Shown piece after piece: positions 36,646-50,744 of a DNA stretch of 51,039 bases. The stretch lies in assembly GCF_005747095.1 (NCBI RefSeq), contig NZ_SWLG01000025.1:1-51039 (forward strand), written 5' to 3'. Position numbers and translations under genes: made by a program. The notes below the pieces were generated by a model. That model worked only from the letters and a program-made list of their open reading frames with translations. It had not been told where the DNA came from and made no database searches. Every line of letters starts with the position of its first letter. Within the stretch, counting starts at the first letter, position 1. The stretch is from Exobacillus caeni. Its GTDB lineage: Bacteria > Bacillota > Bacilli > Bacillales > Guptibacillaceae.

Positions 36646-37932
36646 ATGGGGAAATTATTAAAAAACGCAGTGCTATTGGATGGACAAGGAAACATGATAA
36701 ACCGGGAAGTATTGATCAATGAAGAAGGCAACATTGCAAGAATAGAAGAAACAATTCCTGAAGCAAACCATGAAGTTTTTGATATTGATGGGAAATTGTT
36801 ACTTCCCGGGTTTATCGACCTTCATATCCATCTTAGAGAACCTGGCGGAGAACATAAAGAAACGATCGAAACAGGAACACTCGCCGCAGCAAGAGGGGGA
36901 TATACAGCGGTAGCTCCTATGCCGAACACAAAACCAGTTCCGGATTCAAAAGAGCAAATGGAATGGCTTCAAAGCAGAATAGAAGAAGCTGCACACGTGA
37001 AAGTACTTCCATATGCCTCGATCACCGTTAAAGAACTGGGCGAGGAAATCACCGATTTTAAGGCACTAAAAGAAGCGGGAGCATTTGCCTTTACAGACGA
37101 TGGAGTCGGTGTCCAGCGCGCTGACATGATGCTTGAAGCGATGAAAAGAGCGGCAGCAGTCGACATGGCCATCGTGGCTCATTGCGAAGAAAACACCTTG
37201 ATCAACAATGGGTGCGTACATGAAGGAACTTTTTCTAAAAATGAAAACTTAAACGGAATTCCTTCCGTTTGTGAATCAGTCCATATTGCGAGAGATGTTT
37301 TACTTGCTGAAGCAGCCCACGCTCATTACCATGTTTGCCATATCAGCACAAAGGAATCGGTCAGAGTTGTGAGGGATGCGAAACGCGCGGGCATAAAGGT
37401 TACTGCAGAGGTGACACCACACCATTTGCTTTTATGTGATGAAGACATCCCGGGAATCGATACGAATTATAAAATGAATCCTCCGTTAAGAGGAAAAGAA
37501 GACAGACAGGCATTGATCGAAGGTCTTTTAGACGGCACGATCGACTTTATTGCAACAGACCATGCACCGCATGCTGCCGAAGAAAAAGCACAGGAAATCG
37601 AGAAAGCGCCGTTTGGGATTGTAGGACTGGAAACAGCTTTTCCATTACTTAACACACACTTAGTTGAAAAAGGAATCATTTCCTTAAAACAGCTAGTAGA
37701 CTGGATGACGGTAAAGCCTGCTGAGACATTCGGACTTAAAATGGGTGAAATAAAAGAAGGGTATCCAGCCGACTTAACGATCGTCGATCTTAAAGAACAA
37801 AGGGAAATCAATCCGAAAGAATTTTTATCTAAAGGAAAAAATACGCCTTTCACTGGCTGGGAATGTAAAGGATGGCCGGTACAAACAATGGTTGAGGGTG
37901 AAATCGTATGGAAGAAAGGAAGCGATGCATAA
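36646..37932 (+). CDS. pyrC: Dihydroorotase
   Basis: Zinc metalloenzyme that closes N-carbamoyl-aspartate to dihydroorotate. Metal ligands are visible in the amidohydrolase pattern: HIHLREPG (about 60-67), AHCEEN (about 178), YHVCHIST (about 231) and the catalytic TDHAPH (about 304-309). Type I (long) dihydroorotase, 428 aa as in B. subtilis. The start is one base after the pyrB stop, with AAGGAG in the end of pyrB. Its stop overlaps the pyrAA start by one base. Confidence 0.96.
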   Translation: MGKLLKNAVLLDGQGNMINREVLINEEGNIARIEETIPEANHEVFDIDGKLLLPGFIDLHIHLREPGGEHKETIETGTLAAARGGYTAVAPMPNTKPVPDSKEQMEWLQSRIEEAAHVKVLPYASITVKELGEEITDFKALKEAGAFAFTDDGVGVQRADMMLEAMKRAAAVDMAIVAHCEENTLINNGCVHEGTFSKNENLNGIPSVCESVHIARDVLLAEAAHAHYHVCHISTKESVRVVRDAKRAGIKVTAEVTPHHLLLCDEDIPGIDTNYKMNPPLRGKEDRQALIEGLLDGTIDFIATDHAPHAAEEKAQEIEKAPFGIVGLETAFPLLNTHLVEKGIISLKQLVDWMTVKPAETFGLKMGEIKEGYPADLTIVDLKEQREINPKEFLSKGKNTPFTGWECKGWPVQTMVEGEIVWKKGSDA

Positions 37933-39020
37933 TGAAAAGGCAGCTGATTTTAGAAGACGGAACAGTATTTGTAGGAGAAGCTTTCGGAAGTGACCATGAA
38001 AAAGATGGAGAAGTTGTTTTTAACACCGGTATGACCGGATATCAGGAAATCCTTTCAGATCCATCATATTGCGGGCAAATCGTCACCCTGACATATCCGT
38101 TGATCGGAAACTATGGAATTAACCGTGATGACTTTGAATCGATTTCACCGGCCATCAATGGATTGATCGTCAAAGAAGCTGCAGACCTTCCAAACTACTG
38201 GAGAAGTGAGATGTCATTAGATGAACTCTTGAAAGCAAAAGGTATTCCGGGGCTTCAGGGAATCGATACGCGTAAGCTAACAAAACTCATCCGCTCAAGA
38301 GGAACGATGAAAGGAAAGCTCTGCAGCATCGACCAGAATCCGGATGAAGTGGTTGCCGGATTAGAGAAGAGAGAACTGCCGACGGACCAGGTTAAACGTG
38401 TTTCTACGAAAGCTCCATATGCCAGTCCGGGGCGGGGTTATCGCGTTGTATTAGTCGATTTTGGCATGAAGCATGGTATCTTAAGGGATTTAATTAAAAG
38501 AAATTGCGATGTTGTCGTTGTTCCTTATGATACTCCCGCCGAAGAGATTCTGCGCTTAAACCCGGACGGCATCATGCTTAGCAACGGCCCTGGAGATCCA
38601 AAGGACGTTCCGGAAGCGGTAGAAATGATAGATAAAGTTCTTGGAAAAGTTCCGTTGTTCGGCATTTGCCTTGGACATCAGTTATTCGCACTTGCATGCG
38701 GTGCTGACACTGAAAAGATGAAGTTTGGCCACAGAGGTTCCAACCACCCTGTCAAAGAGTTGAAAACAAATAAAATTTCGATCACTTCTCAAAATCATGG
38801 CTATACGGTTTCTGCGGCATCTATTAATAATAGGCTTTTAGAAGTGACGCATATTGCAATCAATGATGACACGATCGAAGGACTTTCCCATAAAGAATTC
38901 CCGGCGTTCAGTGTACAGTATCATCCGGAAGCATCTCCGGGACCTGAAGATTCCAACGAACTATTCGACCAGTTTATCAGCATGATTAACGTACACAAGG
39001 AGGAAAAAGCATATGCCTAA
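37932..39020 (+). CDS. pyrAA: Carbamoyl phosphate synthase, small (glutaminase) subunit, pyrimidine-specific
   Basis: Releases ammonia from glutamine for the large subunit PyrAB. The N-terminal CarA domain ([14 protein letters not shown] about 34-47) is followed by a class I glutamine amidotransferase domain with the nucleophile in FGICLGHQL (Cys about 244) and the HPE block [11 protein letters not shown] (His about 327). ATG 37932 shares its A with the pyrC stop; an in-frame ATG at 37908 would add eight residues inside pyrC. 362 aa (364 in B. subtilis). It overlaps pyrAB by eight bases. Confidence 0.95.
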   Translation: MKRQLILEDGTVFVGEAFGSDHEKDGEVVFNTGMTGYQEILSDPSYCGQIVTLTYPLIGNYGINRDDFESISPAINGLIVKEAADLPNYWRSEMSLDELLKAKGIPGLQGIDTRKLTKLIRSRGTMKGKLCSIDQNPDEVVAGLEKRELPTDQVKRVSTKAPYASPGRGYRVVLVDFGMKHGILRDLIKRNCDVVVVPYDTPAEEILRLNPDGIMLSNGPGDPKDVPEAVEMIDKVLGKVPLFGICLGHQLFALACGADTEKMKFGHRGSNHPVKELKTNKISITSQNHGYTVSAASINNRLLEVTHIAINDDTIEGLSHKEFPAFSVQYHPEASPGPEDSNELFDQFISMINVHKEEKAYA

Positions 39021-42000
39021 AAGAACGGACATTCACAAAATTCTAGTAATCGGATCAGGACCTATTGTTATCGGCCAGGCAGCCGAGTTTGATTATGCAG
39101 GAACACAAGCATGTCAGGCATTAAAAGAAGAAGGATATGAAGTAATACTAGTCAACTCTAATCCTGCTACAATCATGACGGATACAACGATGGCAGACCA
39201 GGTATATATTGAGCCCCTTACACTTGAATTTGTAAGCAGAATCATCAGGAAAGAACGCCCTGACGCACTTCTTGCAACGCTCGGCGGGCAAACAGGACTA
39301 AACATGGCGATCGAGCTTGCCGATGCAGGCATCTTAGAAGAATGCAATGTTGAATTACTTGGCACAAAACTTGATGCAATCCAAAAAGCAGAAGACAGAG
39401 ACCTTTTCAGGAATTTGATGAACGAGCTCGGGGAGCCTGTTCCAGAAAGTGATATTGTCCGTTCTCTTGATGAAGCATACGGGTTTGTAGAAAAGGTGGG
39501 TTACCCGGTCATCGTAAGACCTGCATACACACTTGGCGGTACAGGCGGAGGTATAGTGAATAATGAAGAGGAACTGGTCGAAATCGTCTCCAGCGGTCTA
39601 AAAAACAGCCCGGTAACACAATGTTTGCTTGAAAAAAGCATCGCTGGCTTCAAGGAGATCGAATACGAGGTAATGAGAGACGGACAGGATGGGGCGATTG
39701 TTGTATGTAATATGGAGAACATCGATCCTGTTGGAATCCATACAGGGGATTCTATCGTTGTTGCGCCAAGCCAGACACTTTCGGATAGAGATTATCAAAT
39801 GCTCAGGAACGTGGCCCTGAAAGTGATCAGGGAATTAAAGATTGAGGGTGGATGTAACATCCAGCTTGCTCTAGACCCTGATAGCTTCAATTATTATATC
39901 ATCGAGGTCAATCCCAGGGTAAGCCGTTCTTCTGCACTTGCATCTAAAGCGACAGGTTATCCGATCGCAAAGCTGGCAGCAAAAATTGCTGTAGGACTAT
40001 CCCTTGCAGAAATGAAAAACCCGGTAACAGGAAAAACATACGCTAGCTTCGAACCAGCTCTCGATTATGTCGTCACTAAGATCCCTCGCTGGCCGTTCGA
40101 TAAATTTGAAGCAGCGAACCGTAAACTCGGAACCCAGATGAAAGCAACCGGTGAAGTCATGGCAATCGGACGGAATTTAGAAGAATCACTACTAAAAGCA
40201 GTCCGATCCCTTGAATCAAACGTTTCCCACATCGAAATCGAGTCAATGAGTAAGCTGTCAGATGAAGAGATCGAAAAAAGAATTACGACTGCAGACGATG
40301 AGCGGTTGTTTGTTCTTGGTGAAGCCTTCCGAAGAGGAATTGCCGTTCAACAAATCTTTGAATGGAGCAAGATCAATGTGTTCTTCCTTGAGAAGATGAA
40401 GAAGATAGTTGATCTTGAGAAAGAAATCGCCTCTAATAACGGAAACCTTGAAGTGCTTGAAAAGGCTAAGAAACTTGGCTTTTCAGATGAAAAGATCGCA
40501 AGCCTCTGGAACGTTTCAGAAAGAGAAGTCTTTAAGCTTCGTGAGGAAAATGACCTGATGCCCGTTTACAAAATGGTGGATACGTGTGCAGCAGAATTCG
40601 AAAGTGCTACACCTTACTACTACGGAACTTATGAAGAAGAAAATGAATCAGAAGTAACGGACCGAAAAAGCGTCCTTGTACTTGGTTCAGGACCGATCCG
40701 AATCGGACAGGGAATAGAGTTTGACTATGCAACGGTCCATTCTGTGTGGGCGATTAAAGAAGCAGGATATGAAGCGATCATCGTCAACAATAACCCTGAG
40801 ACTGTATCAACAGATTTCAGCACATCCGACAAGCTATACTTTGAGCCACTGACAGTGGAAGATGTTATGCATGTCGTAAAACAGGAAAATCCGATCGGGG
40901 TTGTTGTCCAATTCGGTGGACAGACCGCGATAAACCTTGCCTCAGAACTGGAAGCAAGGGGCGTAAAAATCCTTGGTACATCCCTTGAAAACATGGACAG
41001 GGCAGAAGACAGGGATAAGTTTGAACATACGATGTCACAGCTCGACATTCCACAGCCTCCTGGTAAAACAGCCGTTTCAGTTGAAGAAGCAGTTGAAGTT
41101 GCCAGAGAAATCGGCTATCCGGTGCTTGTAAGGCCTTCTTACGTTCTCGGCGGAAGAGCGATGGAAATCGTTTATAAAGAAGAAGAGCTGTTACATTACA
41201 TGGAAAATGCGGTAAAAGTGAATCCGCAGCATCCGGTTCTTATCGATCGTTACCTGTTAGGTAAAGAAATTGAAGTAGATGCGATTTCAGACGGGGAAAC
41301 AGTCTTTATTCCGGGAATTATGGAACATATCGAACGTGCCGGAGTCCATTCTGGAGATTCGATTGCAGTATATCCTCCGCAAAGCATTTCAGAACATATT
41401 AAGCAAACATTGATCGAGCAAACGATATCGCTTGCAAGAGGATTGAACATTGTCGGCCTGTTGAACATTCAATTCGTTATCCAAAACGATAAAGTGTATG
41501 TTCTGGAAGTGAATCCCCGTTCCAGCAGGACGGTGCCGTTCTTAAGCAAGATTACCGGAGTGCCGATGGCAAACCTTGGCACAAAGGTTATTCTTGGCCA
41601 GAAGTTATCCGATCTAGGCTATGAAACAGGTTATGGCGAGGAAAGGCCAGATGTTTATGTAAAGGTGCCTGTCTTCTCGTTTGCAAAACTTAGAAGAGTA
41701 GACATTACTCTAGGACCTGAAATGAAATCGACCGGGGAAGTAATGGGAAGAGACAAGACTCTGGAAAAGGCGCTTTACAAAGGGTTGATCGCTTCCGGAA
41801 TGAACATTCCATCATACGGATCTGTTCTATTCACAATCGCAGACAAAGACAAAGAGGAAGCAATGGTGCTGGTAAGACGCTTCCACGAGATAGGCTACAA
41901 CATTCTTGCGACAGAAGGAACTGCTGACATAATAAGAGAAGAAGGCATTCCGGTTACTGTTGTGAACAAAATCGGGGCGGAAAAACCGAACCTTCTCCAC

Positions 42001-42218
42001 GTTATTCGCGAAGGCCAGGCACAGTTTGTCATCAATACTCTTACAAAAGGGAAACAGCCTGCACGTGATGGCTTCCGTATCCGCCGTGAGTCTGTAGAAA
42101 ATGGAGTGGTTTGCTTCACATCGCTGGATACTGCAAAAGCATTGCTTCGAGTGTTAGAAACAATTACTTTCTCAAGCAACAGCATGCCGAATTTCTCGAA
42201 AAAAGAAGTGGTCCAGGC

Positions 42219-42222
<4 letters not shown>
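39013..42222 (+). CDS. pyrAB: Carbamoyl phosphate synthase, large subunit, pyrimidine-specific
   Basis: Makes carbamoyl phosphate from bicarbonate, ammonia and two ATP. Two internally homologous halves, each with an ATP-grasp domain: [17 protein letters not shown] (about 14-30) and [17 protein letters not shown] (about 558-574) are the paired starts, and [20 protein letters not shown] and [20 protein letters not shown] are the paired metal/ATP sites. The last 140 residues are the MGS-like allosteric domain, where UMP and PRPP bind in homologues. 1069 aa (1071 in B. subtilis). It overlaps both neighbours. Confidence 0.97.
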
Positions 42223-44617
<2,395 letters not shown>

Positions 44618-44628
<11 letters not shown>

Positions 44629-45265
44629 AATTGCAGAGCACCTGTTATCGATCGGAGCAGTAAGTCTAAAACCCAACGATCCATTTACATGGTCATCCGG
44701 AATGAAATCGCCAATTTATTGTGATAACCGATTAACATTGTCTTATCCAGAAGTTCGTAAAGAGATCGCAAAAGGGCTTGTCCAAATTATCAAAGAACAC
44801 TATCCTGATGTGGAATGTATCGCAGGAACTGCTACGGCTGGTATCCCTCACGCGGCATGGGTGAGCGACCAGTTAAATCTTCCGATGGTATACGTGCGCG
44901 GAAAAGCAAAAGGACATGGCAAAGAAAATGTTATCGAAGGGAAAATTAGCAGGGGCGACAGAGTCGTCATCATTGAAGACTTGATCTCTACAGGCGGAAG
45001 CGTTATCCATGCAGCTGAAGAACTAAAAAAAGCCGGCGCTGAAATTCTTGGTGTTGCAGCGATCTTTTCTTATGAGCTTAAAAAAGGAACGGATAATTTG
45101 CAAAAGACAGCGCTTGACTGGCACACATTGACAAACTTCACTACAATGTTAGATATAGCGGCTCAAAAAGGGTTTATTGAAAAGGAAGACGTGAAAAGGC
45201 TGCAGCAGTGGCGCAAGAAGCCTTCTTCAACAGATTGGATGCAAGAAGGAGTGTCGAATTCTTAA
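44618..45265 (+). CDS. pyrE: Orotate phosphoribosyltransferase
   Basis: Joins orotate to PRPP, giving OMP for PyrF. The PRPP-binding loop [14 protein letters not shown] lies at about 117-130, and the flexible catalytic loop [11 protein letters not shown] at about 93-103. 215 aa (216 in B. subtilis). ATG start with GGGAGG in the end of pyrF. Last gene of the pyr operon proper; no terminator is evident before the methyltransferase gene 62 bases on, so read-through is likely. Confidence 0.96.
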
Positions 45266-45327
45266 AGGATTGCAGCGGCAGTTAGTAACATTCTGTTTTT
45301 CGGCCCGAATAAATGGGAGGAATAATA

Positions 45328-45984
45328 GTGAGAAAAATGCCTGGAGATGAATTTGATTCACTCGTATCTTTTTTTGATGACATGGCAAGGACGAAGTGGC
45401 TGGGAAGCATTCATAACCGATTGAAACAAGCGACAGGTTCCTGGGAAGGAAAGTCTGTTCTTGATGTTGGTTGTGGTACCGGGAGGCTTTTACTCCGAGG
45501 GGTAGAGGAAGCAGGCCATCTAACTGGCATCGATTTGTCGAAAGAAATGCTAAAAGCGAGCAAGCAAAATTTCTTTTTTATAAACCGCAGTGAGAAAGCG
45601 ACCTTTATGCAGGCTGATGCGTGTGAAATTCCTTTTGAGAAAGGGAAGTTTGACCTTTCTCTTTCAACATGTGTCTTGTTTTTGCTTCCTGAACCGGAGA
45701 TTGCCATGAAGGAAATGATCAGGGTAACAAAAGAAGGCGGACAGCTGGCCATGCTGAATCCCTCTGTCCGAATGGACCAGGCGAAGGCATTTGCGTATGC
45801 GAAAGATAAAGGAATAAGAGGGTTCGAACAAACATCATTGCTTAAATGGGCAAATGTGTCAACAAGGAGACACAGGTATTCCCCTGACCAGCTAAGTGAC
45901 CTCCTGCGATCTAACGGTGCGGTTTCTACAGAGCATATCGAAGTGCTTGATGGACTTGCCATTATCACTGTTGCTAACCTGTGA
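45328..45984 (+). CDS. Class I SAM-dependent methyltransferase
   Basis: A 218-residue methyltransferase of the Methyltransf_11 type. Motif I VLDVGCGTGRLL is at about residues 44-55, the acidic residue that binds the SAM ribose in TGIDLSKEML (Asp about 69), and motif III is ADACEIPFEKGKFDLSLS (about 96-113). The substrate is unknown: UbiE/BioC/Trm-like and small-molecule enzymes share this plan. GTG 45328 follows GGGAGGA by about 8 bases; ATG 45337 and an earlier ATG 45313 are in frame. In B. subtilis the cysH sulfate-assimilation operon lies here. A shared bidirectional terminator separates it from rqcH. Confidence 0.8.
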   Translation: MRKMPGDEFDSLVSFFDDMARTKWLGSIHNRLKQATGSWEGKSVLDVGCGTGRLLLRGVEEAGHLTGIDLSKEMLKASKQNFFFINRSEKATFMQADACEIPFEKGKFDLSLSTCVLFLLPEPEIAMKEMIRVTKEGGQLAMLNPSVRMDQAKAFAYAKDKGIRGFEQTSLLKWANVSTRRHRYSPDQLSDLLRSNGAVSTEHIEVLDGLAIITVANL

Positions 45985-46032
45985 TCAGTACCAGGTATAC
46001 TACATAACTATCTTCAATCTTTTCTCATACAA

Positions 46033-46080
46033 AAACGTATAAATCCTGCCGTGAAGGCAGGATTTATACGTTTCTTTTTA
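46033..46080. terminator. Bidirectional terminator between methyltransferase and rqcH
   Basis: An 18-bp perfect stem: AAACGTATAAATCCTGCC (46033-46050) with its exact complement at 46056-46073 around GTGAA. T-rich sequence lies on both sides, so it can end both converging genes. The right arm contains the last codons and stop of rqcH. Confidence 0.88.
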
Positions 46081-47773
46081 GTTGTAAAACTAAATCCGGA
46101 TCCGGTGTGACATATACGGTGTTCTGGTTATCATAAGTAACATAACCCGGTTTTGCCCCGCTTGGCTTTTTGACGTGCTTAATGAGCGTATAATCGACAG
46201 GAACCGATCCTGATTCCCGTGCTTTACTAAAGTATGCTGCCAGATTTGCAGCTTCTAGCAAGGTTTGTTCTGTAAATTCAGGGTTGCGGATGACAACATG
46301 GGATCCCGGGATATCTTTCGTGTGTAACCAGGTTTCCGTTTTGGACGCCAGTCGGTTTGTTAAATACTCATTTTGCTTATTGTTTTTGCCAACCAGTAAT
46401 TCTGTTCCGTCACTGGAAACATACCGGTCGAGTGTTGGCCTGGTGTTTTTAGTTGGCTTTGTCCGCTTGCTTCTCTTTCGGATATAGCCCTGTTCTTCAA
46501 GTTCTTCTCTGATTTCTTCTACATCCCGGGGGGAAGCAGATTCAAGTTGTTGAATAAGCTGATCGAGATAATCGATTTCTTCATGGGCATTTTCGATTTG
46601 CTCGTTTACGATGCTGAGCGAGTTTTTCGCCTTGTTATACTTTTTAAAATAATCCTGTGCATTTTCAGAAGGAGTCTTTTGCGGGTCGAGTGGTATATCG
46701 ATCGTCGCTCCGTTTTCGTCATAGTAGTTAATAACTTCTATGTTTTTGTCACCGCGTTTAACAGCGTGCATGTTCGCTGTTAGAAGTTCTCCGTAAAGCT
46801 GGAATTCATCAGCTTTTTCAGCGCTTTTTAGCGTGCTTTCCAATTTTTTTATTTTCTTAACGTTTTTCTTTCGTTCGTTGACCAGGAACTTTTCGAGATC
46901 ATTTGTTTGCTGCTTCACGCGGTCGCGTTCTGCTTTTCCGAAGTAAAAACGGTCGAGCAGCTCACTGACGCTATCGAAAGTTTTTTTCTCTCCTTCGAGA
47001 TGAGAAAGCTCTACAACCGAGAAAAATTCCTTGTTTTCAGTAAACACCATTTGCGGGACATATTCGCGATTTCTCACCTTGTCCATCACTTCAAAAAAGC
47101 TGCCTGTGAGACTGGCACGGTTAGCGAGTCCTGCCCGGGAAAGAACCTCTTTTGCGATTAACGGTGAAACACCGGAAAACTCATTGACAATCTGCCTGTC
47201 CAACTTCCCGCTGTTAAAGTCAATACGGTGCAAGAACTGTTCTTCATCCACTTCAAGTGGTGAAATTTTCTCTTGTGCTGGAGGAGCGACATAGGGCTGT
47301 CCTGGAAGCACAGTACGATGCCTGTTGACTGCTGGGGATAAATGCTTGATGCTATCCAGGATCATATTTTCCTCATTTACAAGTATAATGTTGCTGTGCC
47401 TTCCCATTATTTCAATAATTAGTTTTCTATAGCTAACATCACCAAGTTCATTTCTTGTCCGAAATGTTAGATGGAAGATCCTTTCCATCTCAACCTGCTC
47501 TATTTTCTCAAGAATACTGCCGTCAAGATGCTTTCTCAGCAGCATGCAAAACATCGGCGGTTCTTTCGGATTATCATAGCTCTGTTCCGTAACATGTATT
47601 CTCGAAAAACTCGGATTAGCGGAAACAAGCAAATGATGGTTCTTTCTTCCAGACCGAATAACGAACACCAGGTCTGACTTGTAAGGTTGATAGATTTTAG
47701 ATACTCTACCATTTAGCAATGTTTCAGTTAACTCATCTGCTACTGCTCTTGTTACAATTCCATCAAAAGACAT
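46064..47773 (-). CDS. rqcH: Rqc2 homologue RqcH (YloA/FbpA, NFACT family)
   Basis: Ribosome quality control factor that binds stalled 50S subunits carrying peptidyl-tRNA and adds a C-terminal alanine tail to the blocked peptide; older annotations call it fibronectin-binding protein A. NFACT-N domain (about 1-200, with [15 protein letters not shown] and the basic [11 protein letters not shown]), helix-hairpin-helix region, a long coiled coil (about 270-430) and the NFACT-R domain (about 445-560: [13 protein letters not shown] and [24 protein letters not shown]). The only minus-strand gene here. ATG with GAGGTGAGG upstream; 569 aa. Position 97-98 reads Glu-Arg, where I remember Asp-Arg in B. 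subtilis. Confidence 0.95.
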   Translation of the reverse strand: MSFDGIVTRAVADELTETLLNGRVSKIYQPYKSDLVFVIRSGRKNHHLLVSANPSFSRIHVTEQSYDNPKEPPMFCMLLRKHLDGSILEKIEQVEMERIFHLTFRTRNELGDVSYRKLIIEIMGRHSNIILVNEENMILDSIKHLSPAVNRHRTVLPGQPYVAPPAQEKISPLEVDEEQFLHRIDFNSGKLDRQIVNEFSGVSPLIAKEVLSRAGLANRASLTGSFFEVMDKVRNREYVPQMVFTENKEFFSVVELSHLEGEKKTFDSVSELLDRFYFGKAERDRVKQQTNDLEKFLVNERKKNVKKIKKLESTLKSAEKADEFQLYGELLTANMHAVKRGDKNIEVINYYDENGATIDIPLDPQKTPSENAQDYFKKYNKAKNSLSIVNEQIENAHEEIDYLDQLIQQLESASPRDVEEIREELEEQGYIRKRSKRTKPTKNTRPTLDRYVSSDGTELLVGKNNKQNEYLTNRLASKTETWLHTKDIPGSHVVIRNPEFTEQTLLEAANLAAYFSKARESGSVPVDYTLIKHVKKPSGAKPGYVTYDNQNTVYVTPDPDLVLQLKRNV

Positions 47774-48038
47774 AGTACCTCACCTCTTGTCCAACGACAT
47801 AAACAACCAGTATAATAATGGTTTTCTTTATGCCAGACTCTTTCTTTTATTAAGGGCTTTTTTTAAAAAAGATAGTTATTTTAATACACCCTCCAAAAGC
47901 TTCATTCTTTCCACTCTCTATTGAATTCCAGACTCAATTAGTAACCATCTTAATCAGTATAGCATTTTTTTTAGCTTGTCTGAATATAGATGGCTAGTAG
48001 ATAAATCAATCGTTCTATTTTGATTGCGAGGTGTAGGA
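47774..48038. other. Divergent rqcH-yloB promoter region
   Basis: A 265-bp AT-rich gap between divergent genes. For rqcH (- strand), TATACT near 47812-47817 with a poor -35 (TCTGGC) 17 bp away is possible. For the ATPase gene I see no convincing SigA or SigE element. No gene is present. Confidence 0.4.
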
Positions 48039-50744
48039 ATGCGGTGGTACGAGTATACAGCAGAAGAGGTCGCAGATAAAATAAGGGCCAATTTAACAGA
48101 AGGTTTGACCGAAGATGAAGTGCAAAAGCGTCGCCAAAAGACCGGATTCAATGAGATTGAAGAGGCGGAACGCCCTTCCGGGTGGATCATATTCCTTTCC
48201 CAGTTTAAAGACTTTATGGTCGTTGTGCTCCTTGCAGCCACCCTAATATCAGGACTGCTTGGAGAATACCTGGATGCGATCGCGATAATTCTTATTATTT
48301 TAATGAACGGGTTTTTAGGATTTTTGCAAGAACGCAAGGCAGAAAAATCGCTCCAGGCTTTGAAAGAACTATCAGCCCCTAAAATGAGAGTGTTGAGAAA
48401 CGGCAACTGGAAGCAGATCCAGGCAAAAGAGGCAGTCATCGGCGATATCGTAAGAATAGAAAGCGGCGATCGGATAGGCGCTGATCTGCGCTTGATATCA
48501 GAAGATTCCCTATACATTGAAGAATCAGCACTAACTGGTGAATCGGTACCGGTCAACAAAAGAGTAGAACCCCTGGCTTCTGGAGAACTTGGCATCGGGG
48601 ATCAGGAGAATATAGCTTTCATGGGAACGCTTGTGACACAGGGAAAAGGCAAGGGGATTGTTATAGGGACAGGCATGAAAACAGAGATGGGCAAAATCGC
48701 CCATTTGATACAATCAGCAGAAACAATGGCAACTCCGCTCCAGCGAAGGTTGGAACAACTCGGCAAGGTATTGATTGCTGCAGCGCTGGCATTAACCGCA
48801 TTAGTCGTGATCCTCGGGATTATTCAAGGACGGAATGTCTATGATATGTTCCTTGCTGGTGTTTCACTGGCAGTTGCTGCTATACCGGAAGGGCTTCCGG
48901 CCATTGTTACGATCGCCCTTGCGTTAGGAATGCAAAAGATGATCAAACGCAAAGCAATTGTAAGAAAGCTACCGTCGGTTGAAACACTTGGATGTGCTAC
49001 CGTGATTTGTTCGGACAAAACAGGAACGCTAACACAGAACAAGATGACGGTTACCCATCTGTGGTCAGGCGGAAAAACCTGGACGGTTACAGGTACCGGT
49101 TACGATCCATATGGAGATTTCTTTGAGAATAGGAAAAAAGTCAGCCCGGATGATGTGAAACCATTAAAGCAGTTGCTTACTTTTGGAGTGTTATGCAATA
49201 ACGCTGTTGTTAAAAAAGATAACAAAAGGTTTCATTTGGATGGTGATCCGACAGAAGGTGCTCTTGTGGTTGCAGGGATGAAGGCGGGTATCCTGTCAGA
49301 AATTAGAGAAACAAATTTTGATATCATTCAAGAGTTTCCATTTGATTCTTCCAGAAAAATGATGAGTGTTTTAATTGAAAATAAAAAGGGAGAACGCTTT
49401 GTGGTTACCAAGGGCGCCCCGGACGTGCTTTTAAAGCACAGTACCGCTATTCTATGGAACGGAAGACAACAGCGGCTGGACCAGGATAGGGAAAATAAAG
49501 TGAAGCAAGAGATAAACAAGCTGGGAGCTAAAGCATTAAGAACGATTGCGATTGCATATAAGCCGCTGCAAAACACAGAAAATTTGCTCCACAGTGTCCA
49601 GGCAGAATCAAAGCTTGTTTTTGTAGGACTGCAGGGAATGATCGATCCTCCAAGGCCAGAAGTGAAGCAAGCGGTACAGGAGTGCCGGGCAGCAGGCGTA
49701 AAAACGATTATGATAACAGGAGACCACGCTGTTACAGCAACCGCGATCGCAAAAGACCTTGGCATTTTACCTCACGGGGGAAGAGTGATCGATGGACAGG
49801 AATTGGGCAGGTTAAGCATCGAAGATCTCGAGGAAGCGGTAGATGATATTTATGTCTTTGCAAGAGTATCGCCAGAACATAAGCTAAAAATCGTTAGAGC
49901 ACTTCAGAAAAAAGGACATGTCGTTGCGATGACAGGGGACGGAGTAAACGATGCCCCTGCGATCAAGGCTGCAAATATCGGAGTAGCGATGGGAATAACG
50001 GGAACGGATGTAGCCAAAGAAGCATCGTCTCTTGTATTAAGTGATGATAATTTCACTTCGATTCGGGCGGCTATTGAAGAAGGGAGAAACATCTATGAAA
50101 ATATTCGAAAGTTTATCAGGTACCTGCTGGCCTCTAACGTAGGTGAGATTTTTGTAATGTTGTTCGCGATATTGTTATCACTGCCGCTGCCACTCGTGCC
50201 GATACAGATTCTATGGGTTAACCTTGTAACCGACGGTTTGCCTGCAATGGCGCTTGGAGTGGATCCGGCAGAAAGCGATGTGATGAAGCGAGAGCCAAGA
50301 AGTCCAAACGAAGGTGTTTTTGCAAGAAAGCTTGGATGGAAGATTATCAGCAGGGGATTGTTGATCGGATTGTGTACTCTGGCTGCTTTTATGGTCACTT
50401 ATTATCAAAATCCTGATGACCTTGTTAAGGCACAAACAATTGCGTTTGCTACCCTTGTGATGGCGCAGCTTATCCATGTGTTTGATTGCCGCAGCGAGCA
50501 CTCTGTTTTCCATAGAAATCCTTTCCAAAACATGCTGCTGGTGTTGGCTGTATTATCTTCCGTTTTGATGCTTCTCGTGGTTATTTACTATCCGCCGCTG
50601 CAGCCGATTTTCCATACAACGGTAATAAATGTGAGAGAATGGCTCTTGATTTTAGGGCTCTCATCAATACCGACTTTTTTGTTGGCAGGCTATTCATTGT
50701 TTTACCAGCCTATGAAAGTAAAAAAAACAACGCCTTCTATCTAA
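48039..50744 (+). CDS. yloB: P-type Ca2+-transporting ATPase YloB
   Basis: Type IIA (SERCA-like) P-type ATPase, 901 aa (890 in B. subtilis YloB), which exports or moves Ca2+ across the membrane with ATP. Order: cation ATPase N domain, membrane segments 1-2, actuator domain with LTGES (about 166-170), segments 3-4 with the ion-site motif AIPEGLPA (about 285), phosphorylation site SDKTGTLT (about 325-332), nucleotide domain with KGAPD, hinge GDGVNDAPA (about 632-640), then six C-terminal membrane segments. ATG 48039 follows GAGGTG. In B. subtilis yloB is expressed in sporulation, which suits spore Ca2+ loading; that role here is inference. Confidence 0.93.
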   Translation: MRWYEYTAEEVADKIRANLTEGLTEDEVQKRRQKTGFNEIEEAERPSGWIIFLSQFKDFMVVVLLAATLISGLLGEYLDAIAIILIILMNGFLGFLQERKAEKSLQALKELSAPKMRVLRNGNWKQIQAKEAVIGDIVRIESGDRIGADLRLISEDSLYIEESALTGESVPVNKRVEPLASGELGIGDQENIAFMGTLVTQGKGKGIVIGTGMKTEMGKIAHLIQSAETMATPLQRRLEQLGKVLIAAALALTALVVILGIIQGRNVYDMFLAGVSLAVAAIPEGLPAIVTIALALGMQKMIKRKAIVRKLPSVETLGCATVICSDKTGTLTQNKMTVTHLWSGGKTWTVTGTGYDPYGDFFENRKKVSPDDVKPLKQLLTFGVLCNNAVVKKDNKRFHLDGDPTEGALVVAGMKAGILSEIRETNFDIIQEFPFDSSRKMMSVLIENKKGERFVVTKGAPDVLLKHSTAILWNGRQQRLDQDRENKVKQEINKLGAKALRTIAIAYKPLQNTENLLHSVQAESKLVFVGLQGMIDPPRPEVKQAVQECRAAGVKTIMITGDHAVTATAIAKDLGILPHGGRVIDGQELGRLSIEDLEEAVDDIYVFARVSPEHKLKIVRALQKKGHVVAMTGDGVNDAPAIKAANIGVAMGITGTDVAKEASSLVLSDDNFTSIRAAIEEGRNIYENIRKFIRYLLASNVGEIFVMLFAILLSLPLPLVPIQILWVNLVTDGLPAMALGVDPAESDVMKREPRSPNEGVFARKLGWKIISRGLLIGLCTLAAFMVTYYQNPDDLVKAQTIAFATLVMAQLIHVFDCRSEHSVFHRNPFQNMLLVLAVLSSVLMLLVVIYYPPLQPIFHTTVINVREWLLILGLSSIPTFLLAGYSLFYQPMKVKKTTPSI

